64,000 nucleotides of DNA from Micromonospora sp. WMMD1082. GTDB taxonomy: Bacteria; Actinomycetota; Actinomycetes; Mycobacteriales; Micromonosporaceae. Location: assembly GCF_029626175.1 (NCBI RefSeq), contig NZ_JARUBM010000002.1:2294001-2358000 (forward strand), written 5' to 3'. Positions 1 to 8,575 of the stretch are shown piece after piece; position 1 is the stretch's first letter, and each line of letters starts with the position of its first letter. Below the pieces are notes generated by a model. It was not told where the DNA came from and did not search any database. It saw only the letters and a list, made by a program, of their open reading frames with translations. The position numbers and the translations under genes were made by a program.

Positions 1-2
1 TG

Positions 3-752
3 GTCGCGGTCCCGGCGCACGATCCCGCCACCACCGCGCCAGCCCAGGTGCACGAGGCGCTACGCCGGGCCGCCGAGCGGGGGGCGTACCTGTTCAGCGT
101 GTGTGCCGGCGCGTACCTGCTGGGCGAGGCGGGGCTGCTCGACGGGCGGGAGTGCACCACCCACTGGCGGCACGTCGACGAGTTGCAGCGTCGGCACCCC
201 GGCGCCCGGGTCCGCTGCAACTCGCTCTACGTGCAGGACGGGCGCCTGCTCACCAGCGCGGGCACCGCCGCCGGCATCGACGCCTGCCTGCATTTGGTAC
301 GCCAGGAACACGGCTCGGCGACCGCCACCCGGCTCGCCCGACGGATGGTGGTGCCACCGCACCGCGACGGCGGGCAGGCCCAGTACATCGAGGCGCCGAT
401 CCCCAAGGCGCCGGAGGCGCCCACCCTGGAGCCGGTGCTGGAGTGGTTGATGGGACGCCTGGACCGGCAGACCACCGTCGACGAGCTGGCCGCGCGGGCC
501 GGGATGGCCCCGCGTACGTTCGCCCGCCGGTTCCGCGCCGAGACCGGCACCACTCCGCACGACTGGCTGACCAACCAGCGGATCCTGCTGGCCCGCCGGC
601 TGCTGGAGGACACCGGCCTCTCGGTGGAGGCGGTGGCCGACCGGGCCGGCTTCGGCGACGCCGCCGCCCTGCGGCACCACTTCACCCGCCGGGTCGGCGC
701 CACCCCGCACGCGTACCGCACCACGTTCCGCGACCGCGTCCCCACCGGCTGA
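3..752 (+). CDS. GlxA-family transcriptional regulator (DJ-1/PfpI + AraC), 5' truncated by window edge
   Basis: The reading frame is open from base 3, so the N-terminus lies outside the window. Visible residues begin in the second half of a DJ-1/PfpI-like domain; the stretch SVCAGAYLLGEAGLLDG followed by TTHW is the family's nucleophile-elbow signature (Cys in VCAGA). A C-terminal AraC-type double helix-turn-helix follows (TVDELAARAGMAPRTFARRF, then VADRAGFGDAAALRHHFTRR). Proteins with this layout are regulators of about 310-330 residues whose PfpI domain senses a ligand rather than hydrolysing peptides. The GTG at 48 is internal to the conserved domain and is not the true start. The target is unknown; it may control something left of the window. 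Confidence 0.9.
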   Translation, partial: VAVPAHDPATTAPAQVHEALRRAAERGAYLFSVCAGAYLLGEAGLLDGRECTTHWRHVDELQRRHPGARVRCNSLYVQDGRLLTSAGTAAGIDACLHLVRQEHGSATATRLARRMVVPPHRDGGQAQYIEAPIPKAPEAPTLEPVLEWLMGRLDRQTTVDELAARAGMAPRTFARRFRAETGTTPHDWLTNQRILLARRLLEDTGLSVEAVADRAGFGDAAALRHHFTRRVGATPHAYRTTFRDRVPTG

Positions 753-768
753 CCGGCCAGGACGGCCG

Positions 769-2406
769 TCAGAAGCCCCCGGCGCCCCCGTCGACCCGGG
801 ACTCGGAGCCGACGACGTAGCCGCTCCCGGCACGGCGCCAGATCGCCTGGCCGTACCCGAAGACGGTGGGCTCGGGTGCGACGAGGACCTGGTGACCCCG
901 GGCGCGCAGGTCGGCGACGATCGCCGCCCCGCCGGGTCCCGCGATCAGCTGCTCCTCGACGAGCAGCGAGCGGCCCGCGTGCCAGTACCAGCGCGGCGCG
1001 TCCAGCGCCGCCTGCGGGTCGAGCCCCGCGTCCACGGTCGCCGAGATCAGCTGCACGTGGCCCTGGGGCTGCATGTGGCCGCCCATCACCCCGAACGGTC
1101 CCACCGGCGCTCCCTGCCGGGTCAGGAAGCCGGGGATGATGGTGTGGTACGGCCGCTTCGCCGGACCGACCACGTTCGGGTGGCCCGCGTCCAGCCGGAA
1201 GCCGAGACCGCGGTTCTGCAGCACGAAGCCGTACCCGGGTGGCACCACGTGCGAGCCGAAGGCCAGGTAGGTGGACTGGATCAGGCTGACCATCATGCCG
1301 CCCTCGTCGGCCGTGCAGAGGTATACCGTCCCGCCGCGCTCCGGTGTGCCGGCCACCGGGTCGGCGGCGGCGTCCGTGACGGCCTCCCGGCGCTGCGCGA
1401 GGTACCCGGGCGCGAGTAACTCCGCCACCGGTACCGGCGTCCGGTCGGGGTCCGCGACGTGGGCGTGGGCGTCGGCGAAGCCGAGCTTGACCGCCTCGAT
1501 CTGCCGGTGCAGCCACCGCGACCCCGCCGCCGGCGTGAACCCGTCGAGGATGCCCAGGGCGAGCAGGGCGGCCAGGCCCTGCCCGTTCGGCGGCAGCTCC
1601 CAGACCTCGTGGTTCCGGTAGCGCACCGACACCGGATCGACCCAGGTGCCGGCGTGTGCCGCCAGGTCGTCGGCGGTGAGCAGGCCGCCGGTGCGGGCGG
1701 CGTGGTCGGCCAGGGCGGCGGAGATCCGCCCCCGGTAGAACTCCTCCGCCCGGCTCTGCGCGATCAGCCGCAGGGTCCGCGCCGCGTCCGGGTTCCGCCA
1801 CCGTTCGCCCGCCCGGGGAGCCCGCCCGCCGGGCGCGAAGACCCGCCCGAACCCCGCGTACTCGGGGCCGCTCAGCCCGGCGTGCCCGGCGACCGCCCGG
1901 GACCAGGCCGCCGCCGTGGCGGTGGAGACGGGATGCCCGTGCTCGGCGTACCCGATGGCGTCGGCGAAGAGGTCGGCGAAGGGCAGCGAGCCGAACCGGT
2001 CGTGCAGGTCACGCCAGCCCGCCGGCACGCCCGGCACGGTCACCGGCAGCCAGCCCCGGGCCGGCATCGCCGGGCCGGCCGCCTGCGTGCCACCCAGCGC
2101 GTCGGCGGGTCCGGCGCCCCGCCCGCCGGTCGCGGCGAGCACCCGTTCGCGGGTCAGCCCGGCGGGCGACCGGCCGGAGGCGTTCAGGCCGTGCAGCCGC
2201 TTGCCGTCCCAGACGATGGCGAAGAGGTCGCCACCAATGTCGTTCGACGGCGGCTGCACGACGGTGAGGGTGATGGCGGTGGCCAGCGCGGCGTCGACGG
2301 CGTTGCCGCCCCGCCGCAGCACGGCCAGACCCGCGGCCATGGCCAGCGGCTGGCTGGTGGCCACCGCGGCCCGCGGGGCGAAGAGCGGTCGCCGGGGGAA
2401 GGTCAT
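769..2406 (-). CDS. ggt: gamma-glutamyltransferase family protein
   Basis: N-terminal nucleophile hydrolase that transfers or hydrolyses gamma-glutamyl groups of glutathione-like compounds. The N-terminal motif (ASQPLAMAAGLAVLRRGGNA-like, then NDIGGDLFAIVWDG) and the autoprocessing site are clear. The Thr of RGGTVYLCTADEGG (about residue 358) would become the nucleophile after self-cleavage. I chose the ATG at 2406, which overlaps the tilS stop as ATGA; a longer frame reaching 2514 lies inside tilS and is spurious. No obvious signal peptide precedes MTFPRRPLFAPRAAVATSQP, so it may be cytoplasmic, unlike many homologues. 545 residues is normal length. In mycobacteria tilS is followed by hpt, so ggt here is a change of neighbour. 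Confidence 0.9.
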   Translation of the reverse strand: MTFPRRPLFAPRAAVATSQPLAMAAGLAVLRRGGNAVDAALATAITLTVVQPPSNDIGGDLFAIVWDGKRLHGLNASGRSPAGLTRERVLAATGGRGAGPADALGGTQAAGPAMPARGWLPVTVPGVPAGWRDLHDRFGSLPFADLFADAIGYAEHGHPVSTATAAAWSRAVAGHAGLSGPEYAGFGRVFAPGGRAPRAGERWRNPDAARTLRLIAQSRAEEFYRGRISAALADHAARTGGLLTADDLAAHAGTWVDPVSVRYRNHEVWELPPNGQGLAALLALGILDGFTPAAGSRWLHRQIEAVKLGFADAHAHVADPDRTPVPVAELLAPGYLAQRREAVTDAAADPVAGTPERGGTVYLCTADEGGMMVSLIQSTYLAFGSHVVPPGYGFVLQNRGLGFRLDAGHPNVVGPAKRPYHTIIPGFLTRQGAPVGPFGVMGGHMQPQGHVQLISATVDAGLDPQAALDAPRWYWHAGRSLLVEEQLIAGPGGAAIVADLRARGHQVLVAPEPTVFGYGQAIWRRAGSGYVVGSESRVDGGAGGF

Positions 2407-3419
2407 TCGTCGATCTTGCCGTCCGGCACCGGCGGCGCCTCCGGCAGCAGCCGGTCGGCGTGCCGGCGCACCCGCAGCCCGCCCGGCAGGTACGTCACCC
2501 GCTGCCCGCGCCACGCCGTGACCAGCGTGTCCAGCGCGGCGACGTGCCGGTGCGACAGGGCGGCCGGCGGTGCGCCCAACTCGTGGGCCCAGGCACGCAG
2601 CACCCGGCCGCGCAGCGCGGGGGCCAGGTCGGCCAGCGCCTTGACGGCCAGTCCACCGTCGGGATGCCGCGCCCCGATCAGGGCCGCACCGGCAAGCTCG
2701 TCCAGGACCGCGTTGTCCGCCGCCACCAGCGTGGCGGTACGGGCGAGGTTGTCCAGCACCCCGGGCCCGAGCGTCCGGACCAGGAGCGGCAACACGTCGG
2801 CCCGGATCCGGGAGCGGGCGTACGCGGGGTCACTGTTGTGCGGGTCCTCCCACGGCGTCAGCCCGAGCACCGCGCACGCGGCACGGGTCTCGTCCCGCCC
2901 GATCTCCAACAGCGGTCGTACGAGAGGGATGCCGGCCAGATCCCGACGCGCCGGCATCCCGGCGAGCCCGCGCGGGCCGGCGCCCCGGGCCAGTGCGAGC
3001 AGCACCGTCTCCGCCTGGTCGTCCCGGGTGTGCCCGGTGAGCAGCGCCGCCGCGTCGTGCCGCCCGGCGACCTCGGTCAGCGCCTGGTAGCGGGCCTCGC
3101 GGGCGGCCGCCTCCGGGCCGCCCGGCCGGCCGGTGACCTCGACCCGGACCACCTCGACCGGCGCCAGTCCGGCCCCCTCCGCCCAGCGCGCCACCGCCGC
3201 CGCCCGCCGCGCCGACCCGTCCTGTAACCCGTGGTCGACGGTGACCAGCCCGGCGGTACGTCCCGTCCGGGGCGCCACGAACGCGGTGGCCGCCGCCAGG
3301 GCGAGCGAGTCGGCCCCACCGGAGCAGGCGACCAGCACCGGACCGTACGCCGGCAGGTCGGCCAGCGCGCGGCGGACCGCGACCCGGATCGCGGCGACCG
3401 ACGGGGCGAGCGGGGCCAC
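2403..3419 (-). CDS. tilS: tRNA(Ile)-lysidine synthetase
   Basis: ATP-dependent enzyme that converts the wobble cytidine of tRNA-Ile(CAU) to lysidine, which lets it read AUA. The PP-loop signature SGGADS sits near residue 31 (VLVACSGGADSLALAAA). Further family landmarks are TVDHGLQDGSARRA and LLTGHTRDDQAETVLLALARG. The 338-residue length fits the shorter actinobacterial form. It ends in an ATGA overlap with ggt and starts 3 bp after the stop of the upstream metalloprotease gene, so the leftward genes are probably co-transcribed. Confidence 0.95.
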   Translation of the reverse strand: MAPLAPSVAAIRVAVRRALADLPAYGPVLVACSGGADSLALAAATAFVAPRTGRTAGLVTVDHGLQDGSARRAAAVARWAEGAGLAPVEVVRVEVTGRPGGPEAAAREARYQALTEVAGRHDAAALLTGHTRDDQAETVLLALARGAGPRGLAGMPARRDLAGIPLVRPLLEIGRDETRAACAVLGLTPWEDPHNSDPAYARSRIRADVLPLLVRTLGPGVLDNLARTATLVAADNAVLDELAGAALIGARHPDGGLAVKALADLAPALRGRVLRAWAHELGAPPAALSHRHVAALDTLVTAWRGQRVTYLPGGLRVRRHADRLLPEAPPVPDGKIDE

Positions 3420-3422
3420 CGC

Positions 3423-4490
3423 TCAGCCGGCGGTCGGCACCGGGCCGACCGGCCCGTGCACCCGCGCCACCCAGGCGTCCGGCTCGCTCAGCTCGGCCAG
3501 CCGGGGCAGGGTCAGCGGCGACTCGAAGACCCGGTTGAAGCCCGCCATGCCCACCCGGTCCACCACCGCGTGCACGAACCTGCGGCCCTCCGCGTACTGC
3601 CGCATCTTCACGTCGATGCCGATCAGCCGCCGGATCGCCTTCTCCACCGGGTTCCCGGCCTCGCGGCGCCGGTTGAAGCCGGCCCGGATCCGTTCGACGC
3701 TCGGGATCACCTGCGGGCCGACGCCGTCCATCACGAACTCGGCGTGCCCCTCCAGCAGGGTCATCAGCGCGGTCAGCCGGTCCAGCACGGCCCGCTGCCC
3801 CGGCGTCTGGACGATGTCCAGCACGCTGGCCCGGCTCTGCGGGTCGCGGACCGCGTCGGCGAGGGTACTCACGCCGCGGCGCAGCCGCTCCAGCAGGTGC
3901 TCGCCACCCTGCGCGGCGTCGACGAAGGCCTGCACCTCACCGAGGAAGTACGCCCGCATCCACGGCACCGCGGTGAACTGCGTCCGATGGGTCACCTCGT
4001 GTAGGCAGACCCAGAGCCGGAAGTCACGCGGATCGGCGCCCAGCTTGCGCTCCACCTCGACGATGTTCGGCGCGACCAGCAGCAGTTGCCCCGGGTCGGC
4101 GGAGAAGACCTCGTACTGCCCGAGCACCCGGCCGGACAGGTAGGCCAGCACGGTGCCCGCCTGCACTCCCGTCACCCGGGACCCGACGGCCTCGGTGAAC
4201 GCGCCGGGCTGCTTGTCCTGCGAGAGCCGGCCGACCAGCGGGGTGATCACCTCACGCAGTCCGGCGACGTTGGTCGCGGCCCAGTCGCGCCGGTCGACCA
4301 CCCGCACCGGCGGGTGAGCGACCTGCGAGGTCAACCCGGTGTAGTCGGCGACGTGCCCGGCCGCCTCGTCGGTCAACCGGCGCAGCCCGGAGACCACCTC
4401 GGTGGCCTCGTCGTACGTCACCCGGGGGCCCGACTTACCCAGAGCCCCCGCGGTAGCGGTGGCCAGATCCCAGTCCACGAACTGCGCCAT
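3423..4490 (-). CDS. zinc-dependent metalloprotease of the F420-biosynthesis-associated (zincin_2) family
   Basis: The protein carries the zinc-binding HExxH motif in VCLHEVTHRTQF (about residue 164), with a Glu further on in LLEGHAEFVMDGVG. This matches a conserved actinobacterial family annotated as 'coenzyme F420 biosynthesis-associated' (homologue of M. tuberculosis Rv3626c, from memory); its physiological substrate is unknown. The start is taken as ATG 4490 (MAQFVDWDLA); a GTG three codons upstream (4499) is an alternative. It lies between dacB and tilS on the same strand, the same order as Rv3625c-Rv3627c. Confidence 0.88.
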   Translation of the reverse strand: MAQFVDWDLATATAGALGKSGPRVTYDEATEVVSGLRRLTDEAAGHVADYTGLTSQVAHPPVRVVDRRDWAATNVAGLREVITPLVGRLSQDKQPGAFTEAVGSRVTGVQAGTVLAYLSGRVLGQYEVFSADPGQLLLVAPNIVEVERKLGADPRDFRLWVCLHEVTHRTQFTAVPWMRAYFLGEVQAFVDAAQGGEHLLERLRRGVSTLADAVRDPQSRASVLDIVQTPGQRAVLDRLTALMTLLEGHAEFVMDGVGPQVIPSVERIRAGFNRRREAGNPVEKAIRRLIGIDVKMRQYAEGRRFVHAVVDRVGMAGFNRVFESPLTLPRLAELSEPDAWVARVHGPVGPVPTAG

Positions 4491-4581
4491 GCCACCCACC
4501 GTACCCGCGCCGCAAACTCCACCCGGCCGGGCGACGCAGCGCCGGCCCGCCGGCCGGACCCGCCGCGATCCGCCCAGCGGT

Positions 4582-6387
4582 TCAGCGGCAGCCGCAGGTG
4601 GCCAGGGCGGCGGCGATCCGGTCCAGGGCCGCCCGGGCCGGCTCCATCCCGGCCGGCGGCACCTCGTCGGTGAGCACGGCGAAGGTGAGCAGCCGCCCCT
4701 CGGCCGTGGTCACCACCCCCGCGATGGCATGCACCCGGGTCAACGTGCCGGTCTTGGCGCGGACCACGCCGGCACCGGCGGCCGTGCCGGGTGCGGCGCC
4801 GTAGCGGTCGCGCAGCGTGCCGGACCAGCCCCCGACGGGCAGTCCGCCGAAGATTGCGGCGAGTTCGGGCCGCTCCGGGCTGGCCGCGAGCGCCAGGAGT
4901 TCGGTCAGCAGCGCAGGGCTGATCAGATTCTTCCGGGACAGCCCGCTGCCGTCGGCGAGGGACAGCCCGCTCACCGGCAGAGCCAGCTCGGACACCACCT
5001 CGGCCATCGCCGTGGCGGCACCGGCGAACGAGGCGGGCTGGTCGCGGGCCAGCGCGACCTGGCGGGCCAGCGCCTCGGCCACGATGTTGTCACTCTCGCT
5101 GATCATGATGTCGACCAGGCGGATCAGCGGCGGCGAATGCACCACGCCCAGTTCGGCCCCGGGCGCGGTGTCGCCGGCCGGCCCACCGGTCGCCTCGGTC
5201 GCCGCCGGCGGGGCGGTGCCCTTCCGCACGGCGTCGGCCGGCACACCGAGCAGTTGGGCGAAGGCTCGGCCGGCGGCCAGGTCCGGCTGGGGAACCCGCT
5301 CGGCCCAACCCTGGCCGGCCTTCGGGTCCTTGCGCGCACCGTCGAGCATCAGCGCGGTGATCGCCCCGCCGTAGCCGCCGGTGGGGATGTCGTCGTCCCA
5401 GCCGGGTCCGTACACCGGGCCGGAGTAGCGCGAGGAGTCGACGACGATCCTGGTGGGGGTGGCTCCGCCCAGCGCCGTACGCACCTGGTCGGCGAGGTCG
5501 GCGAGGCTCGCGGCCCCCGGATAGAAGCCCTTGGCGCCGGCCGCCAGCGTCGGATCCCCGCCGCCGACGATCACCACCTCACCCGGCTGCGCGCCGGCCA
5601 CCGCCCGGGTCGGTATCCGGTGGCCGGGGCCGCGGGCGGTCAACACCGTCACGGCGGTCAACAGCTTGGTCACCGACGCCGGCACGGTCCCCTCGCCGCC
5701 GCCACGGTCGAAGAGCGGCTCCCCGGTCAGCGCGTCGGCCACCGCCACGTTGACCCGGCCGCCCAGGGCGGCGTCGCCGACCAGCGGTTCGAGCACGGCT
5801 CGGAGCCCTTCGACGCTGGGCAGCGGCGCGCCGATGTCGGCGGCCGCCAGCACCGCGACCGGCGTGGACTCCGCCGGCTCGCTGGCCGCCGGTGCGGTGG
5901 GAGCGTCGCCCAGCCACCGGCCCACCGGCCCGGGTCGGACCACGACCAGCCCCACCGCGACCAGTACGAGCACCAGCCCGACGGCGAGCACCAGCGGCCA
6001 CCGCCGGCGCGGGGACGGCGTGGCGGCCGGACCCGCCGGAGCGGGGGCCGACCCGGCTGCAACCGGGGCGGAGCCCGCCGGAACCGGGGCGGAGCCCGCA
6101 GCAGCGGGCGCCGGGCTAGTCGGGGCGGCGGCGCCCGGCACGACGGCGCGGCCCGAGGCGGCGCCCCTGGTCGGCGTCGCCGGGAAGGACTCGGTGGATG
6201 CCGGCCTCACGGGGGCCGGGTTCACGGGAGCCGGGGGTGCCGGCGAGATGGGCGGTGTCGGGGGTTGCGCCCGGAGTACCTGCGCGTCCGGCACCGGTAC
6301 CCGCCCGGCCGCCGGCTTCGCCGACGGTTGGCCGTTACCACCTTCGGCGGCACCGCCCGGACGGTAGTGTGAATCTTCCCTCCCCAC
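4582..6387 (-). CDS. dacB: D-alanyl-D-alanine carboxypeptidase/endopeptidase, PBP4 (DacB) family
   Basis: Penicillin-binding protein that trims peptidoglycan peptides outside the membrane. All three active-site motifs are visible: SVTK (about residue 239, PASVTKLLTAV), SDN (SESDNIVAEALARQ) and KTG (RAKTGTLTRVHAIAG). The N-terminal ~110 residues are a Pro/Ala-rich cytoplasmic tail, followed by one membrane anchor (LVLAVGLVLVLVAVGLVVV) that places the catalytic part outside. The start is GTG 6387, preceded by a GGAGGAGG ribosome-binding site; upstream in-frame codons lie in the ppa promoter region. It is divergent from ppa, as in M. tuberculosis Rv3627c/Rv3628. Confidence 0.93.
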   Translation of the reverse strand: MGREDSHYRPGGAAEGGNGQPSAKPAAGRVPVPDAQVLRAQPPTPPISPAPPAPVNPAPVRPASTESFPATPTRGAASGRAVVPGAAAPTSPAPAAAGSAPVPAGSAPVAAGSAPAPAGPAATPSPRRRWPLVLAVGLVLVLVAVGLVVVRPGPVGRWLGDAPTAPAASEPAESTPVAVLAAADIGAPLPSVEGLRAVLEPLVGDAALGGRVNVAVADALTGEPLFDRGGGEGTVPASVTKLLTAVTVLTARGPGHRIPTRAVAGAQPGEVVIVGGGDPTLAAGAKGFYPGAASLADLADQVRTALGGATPTRIVVDSSRYSGPVYGPGWDDDIPTGGYGGAITALMLDGARKDPKAGQGWAERVPQPDLAAGRAFAQLLGVPADAVRKGTAPPAATEATGGPAGDTAPGAELGVVHSPPLIRLVDIMISESDNIVAEALARQVALARDQPASFAGAATAMAEVVSELALPVSGLSLADGSGLSRKNLISPALLTELLALAASPERPELAAIFGGLPVGGWSGTLRDRYGAAPGTAAGAGVVRAKTGTLTRVHAIAGVVTTAEGRLLTFAVLTDEVPPAGMEPARAALDRIAAALATCGCR

Positions 6388-6533
6388 GACCCCCTCCTCC
6401 CGACCGGGAACCGGCCTGGGTGACACTACTTCGGTCCGAAGACTATGCGGCTGCCGGAGTCGGCGGGTGAGCATTCACCCGGCCCGGCCGCCGGTTCCGT
6501 CAAGCCAGCGTGGGCCAACGAGGGAGCGTGCAG

Positions 6534-7040
6534 ATGGATTTCGACGTCACGGTTGAGATCCCCAAGGGTCACCGCAACAAGTACGAGGTGGACCACGTCA
6601 CCGGCCGGATCCGGCTGGACCGCACGCTCTTCACCTCCACGCAGTACCCGGCCGACTACGGCTTCATCGAGGGCACCCTGGGTGCGGACGGCGATCCGCT
6701 GGACGCCCTGGTGCTGGTGCCCGAGCCGACCTTCCCGGGTTGCCTGATCCGGTGCCGCACCATCGGCATGTTCCGGATGACCGACGAGAAGGGCGGCGAC
6801 GACAAGGTCCTCTGCGTGCCGTACGAGGACCCGCGGCAGGAGCACCTGCGCGACATCCACCACCTCGGCGAGTTCGACCGGCTGGAGATCCAGCACTTCT
6901 TCGAGGTCTACAAGGACCTGGAGCCGGGCAAGTCGGTCGAGGGTGCGACCTGGGTGGGGCGCACCGAGGCCGAGGCCGAGATCCATGCGTCGTACCGCCG
7001 GGCCAGGGAGGCCGAGGAACGCGGCGAGCCCACGCACTGA
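6534..7040 (+). CDS. ppa: inorganic pyrophosphatase
   Basis: Soluble family I pyrophosphatase that hydrolyses PPi from biosynthesis. Landmarks: [20 protein letters not shown] at the N-terminus, [13 protein letters not shown], and the metal-binding signature [11 protein letters not shown]. 168 residues is typical. The start is ATG 6534 with AGGGAG about 9 nt upstream; upstream in-frame codons (6510) are unlikely because homologues begin exactly here. The gene is divergent from dacB and convergent with eccD, with only about 30 bp between the ppa and eccD stops. Confidence 0.97.
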   Translation: MDFDVTVEIPKGHRNKYEVDHVTGRIRLDRTLFTSTQYPADYGFIEGTLGADGDPLDALVLVPEPTFPGCLIRCRTIGMFRMTDEKGGDDKVLCVPYEDPRQEHLRDIHHLGEFDRLEIQHFFEVYKDLEPGKSVEGATWVGRTEAEAEIHASYRRAREAEERGEPTH

Positions 7041-7069
7041 CACACGTCCGTCCGGGCCCGGGGATCGAG

Positions 7070-8470
7070 CTAACCGAGCAGTTCCCGGGCCTGCTCGTAG
7101 AGGCCGAGCACGGCGCAGGTCACCGGCACCACCGAGACCACCAGGGCGGTGTCGGTGAGGTCGGCGAGCCGGCCGACATACGGGGAGACCGGCCGGCGGG
7201 CGTAGGTCGTGCCGGCGGCCACCACCAGCAGGGCGATCAGCAGCCCACCGGCCACCAGGGCGAGCCGACCCGGCTGCCCGGTGGCATTGGCGAGCACCCC
7301 GCCGAGGACCGCGAACCCGGCCAGCCCGGCGAGCACCGGCGGCACCCGGTGCCGCACCGCCACGAAGAGCCGGGCGCGTAACAGCAGCACCGCCGAGGTC
7401 ACCGCGACGAGCAGCCGACCGGCGGTGCCACCGGTGGCAACGACGACCAACGCGGCGCCCACGGCCAGCACGGCGTGCCCGATCAACATCCCGGTCAGCA
7501 TCTCCCCGCTGCGGGCCACCGCCGCGTACACCCGGCCCCGGTCCGGCAGGTCACGCGCCCGGTCCGGATCGTCCGGGGCACCGGTGGGCAGGGTGATGGG
7601 CGGCAGCGGTACCCGGCCCAGCCGGATGGCCAGCAGCGGGACCGCTCCGATCGCGAAGGCCAGCACGCAGAGCAGCACGGCGGCCGCACCGGCCGGACCG
7701 AGCAGCAGTCCGACGAGGGCGGCCGGCCCGCCGGCCGCGCCCACCACCACGCCGGCCACGAAGACGGGCCGCCGGGTGGCCACCCCGAGCAGCCCGAGCA
7801 CCGACACCAGCAGCAACGCCACCGAACCGGCGAGCAGCTCCGCCGCACCGATCCAGCGCAGCGGGCCGAACAGCCCGACCGGATCGCCCGAGGCGACGGC
7901 GAGGGCACCGGCCACTGCGGCGTACGGCAGCGCGCAGCCGCCGAGGGTGGCGCCGGCCGGTCCGTCGCCCTGGGCCCGGGAGAGCGCGGTGCCGGCCAGC
8001 AGGAGCAGCACCGCCACCAGGGTCGCGGCCAGCCAGCCGGCGGGGTCGCCCGGTCCGCCGAGGACCAGGGCGAGCAGGCCGACCGCGAGCGGGAAGCCGG
8101 CGCCGGCGAGCGCGGCGCACCGGGTGGCCCGGGGTGACCACGCCGCGCCCTGCCGGCGAGCACCGTCGGCGATGGCCTCCACCACGTCGTCGTACTCAAG
8201 CTCGGGCCACTCGGCGCGGGCCGGCACCAGGTGCAGCACCTCGCCGTCGCGTACGCCCTGGGCGAGCAGCGCCTGCCCGCCGGTCAGCACGCTGCCGTCG
8301 GCGCGGCGGAGCCGCCAACCGCCGTGCCGTTCGCCGTCGTCGGCGAGCCCCTCGCCGGCGTGGCGCAGCACCTCGGGCAGCAGCTCGGCGAGGGGAACCT
8401 GCTCCGGCAGCGCAACGTCGACCCGCCGTCGGGGTGCGTTGACGGTGACCCGGGCCAGCCCGACTGTCAT
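7070..8470 (-). CDS. eccD: type VII secretion integral membrane protein EccD
   Basis: Forms the membrane channel of ESX/type VII secretion. Residues 1-80 look like the cytosolic YukD/ubiquitin-like domain (VTVNAPRRRVDVALPEQVPLA..., then SVLTGGQALLAQGVRDGEVLHLVPA). From about residue 120 there is a series of about 11 hydrophobic helices (for example FPLAVGLLALVLGGPGD and LLVAVTSAVLLLRARLF). 466 residues is normal. It is divergent from eccC with about 105 bp of shared promoter space. Genes for EccB, EccE, and EsxA/EsxB-like WXG100 substrates are not visible nearby. Confidence 0.9.
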   Translation of the reverse strand: MTVGLARVTVNAPRRRVDVALPEQVPLAELLPEVLRHAGEGLADDGERHGGWRLRRADGSVLTGGQALLAQGVRDGEVLHLVPARAEWPELEYDDVVEAIADGARRQGAAWSPRATRCAALAGAGFPLAVGLLALVLGGPGDPAGWLAATLVAVLLLLAGTALSRAQGDGPAGATLGGCALPYAAVAGALAVASGDPVGLFGPLRWIGAAELLAGSVALLLVSVLGLLGVATRRPVFVAGVVVGAAGGPAALVGLLLGPAGAAAVLLCVLAFAIGAVPLLAIRLGRVPLPPITLPTGAPDDPDRARDLPDRGRVYAAVARSGEMLTGMLIGHAVLAVGAALVVVATGGTAGRLLVAVTSAVLLLRARLFVAVRHRVPPVLAGLAGFAVLGGVLANATGQPGRLALVAGGLLIALLVVAAGTTYARRPVSPYVGRLADLTDTALVVSVVPVTCAVLGLYEQARELLG

Positions 8471-8525
8471 CGGCCGATCTCCATCCCAAGCGGGGCGGCT
8501 GCTGTGCGGACGGAAAGACTTTACC

Positions 8526-8531
8526 TACCAT
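8526..8531 (+). promoter_or_regulatory. possible -10 element (TACCAT) for eccC
   Basis: TACCAT fits the actinobacterial TANNNT -10 pattern and would start transcription near 8538, giving a leader of about 38 nt before the GTG at 8576 with an AGGAGAG ribosome-binding site. No convincing -35 was found. Confidence 0.35.
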
Positions 8532-8575
8532 GAGCCAGGCTCGCGTCACCGTGCGTTGTCAGGAGAGCAGGTCGA

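Noticed and set aside
227..1801. Long open frame on the minus strand overlapping ggt and the GlxA gene
   Set aside because: Composition is Arg/Gly/Ala/Pro-biased; it is a shadow of the ggt frame and has no homology-like motifs.
1459..3090. 543-codon plus-strand open frame across ggt and tilS
   Set aside because: It opposes two well-supported genes and has only shadow composition.
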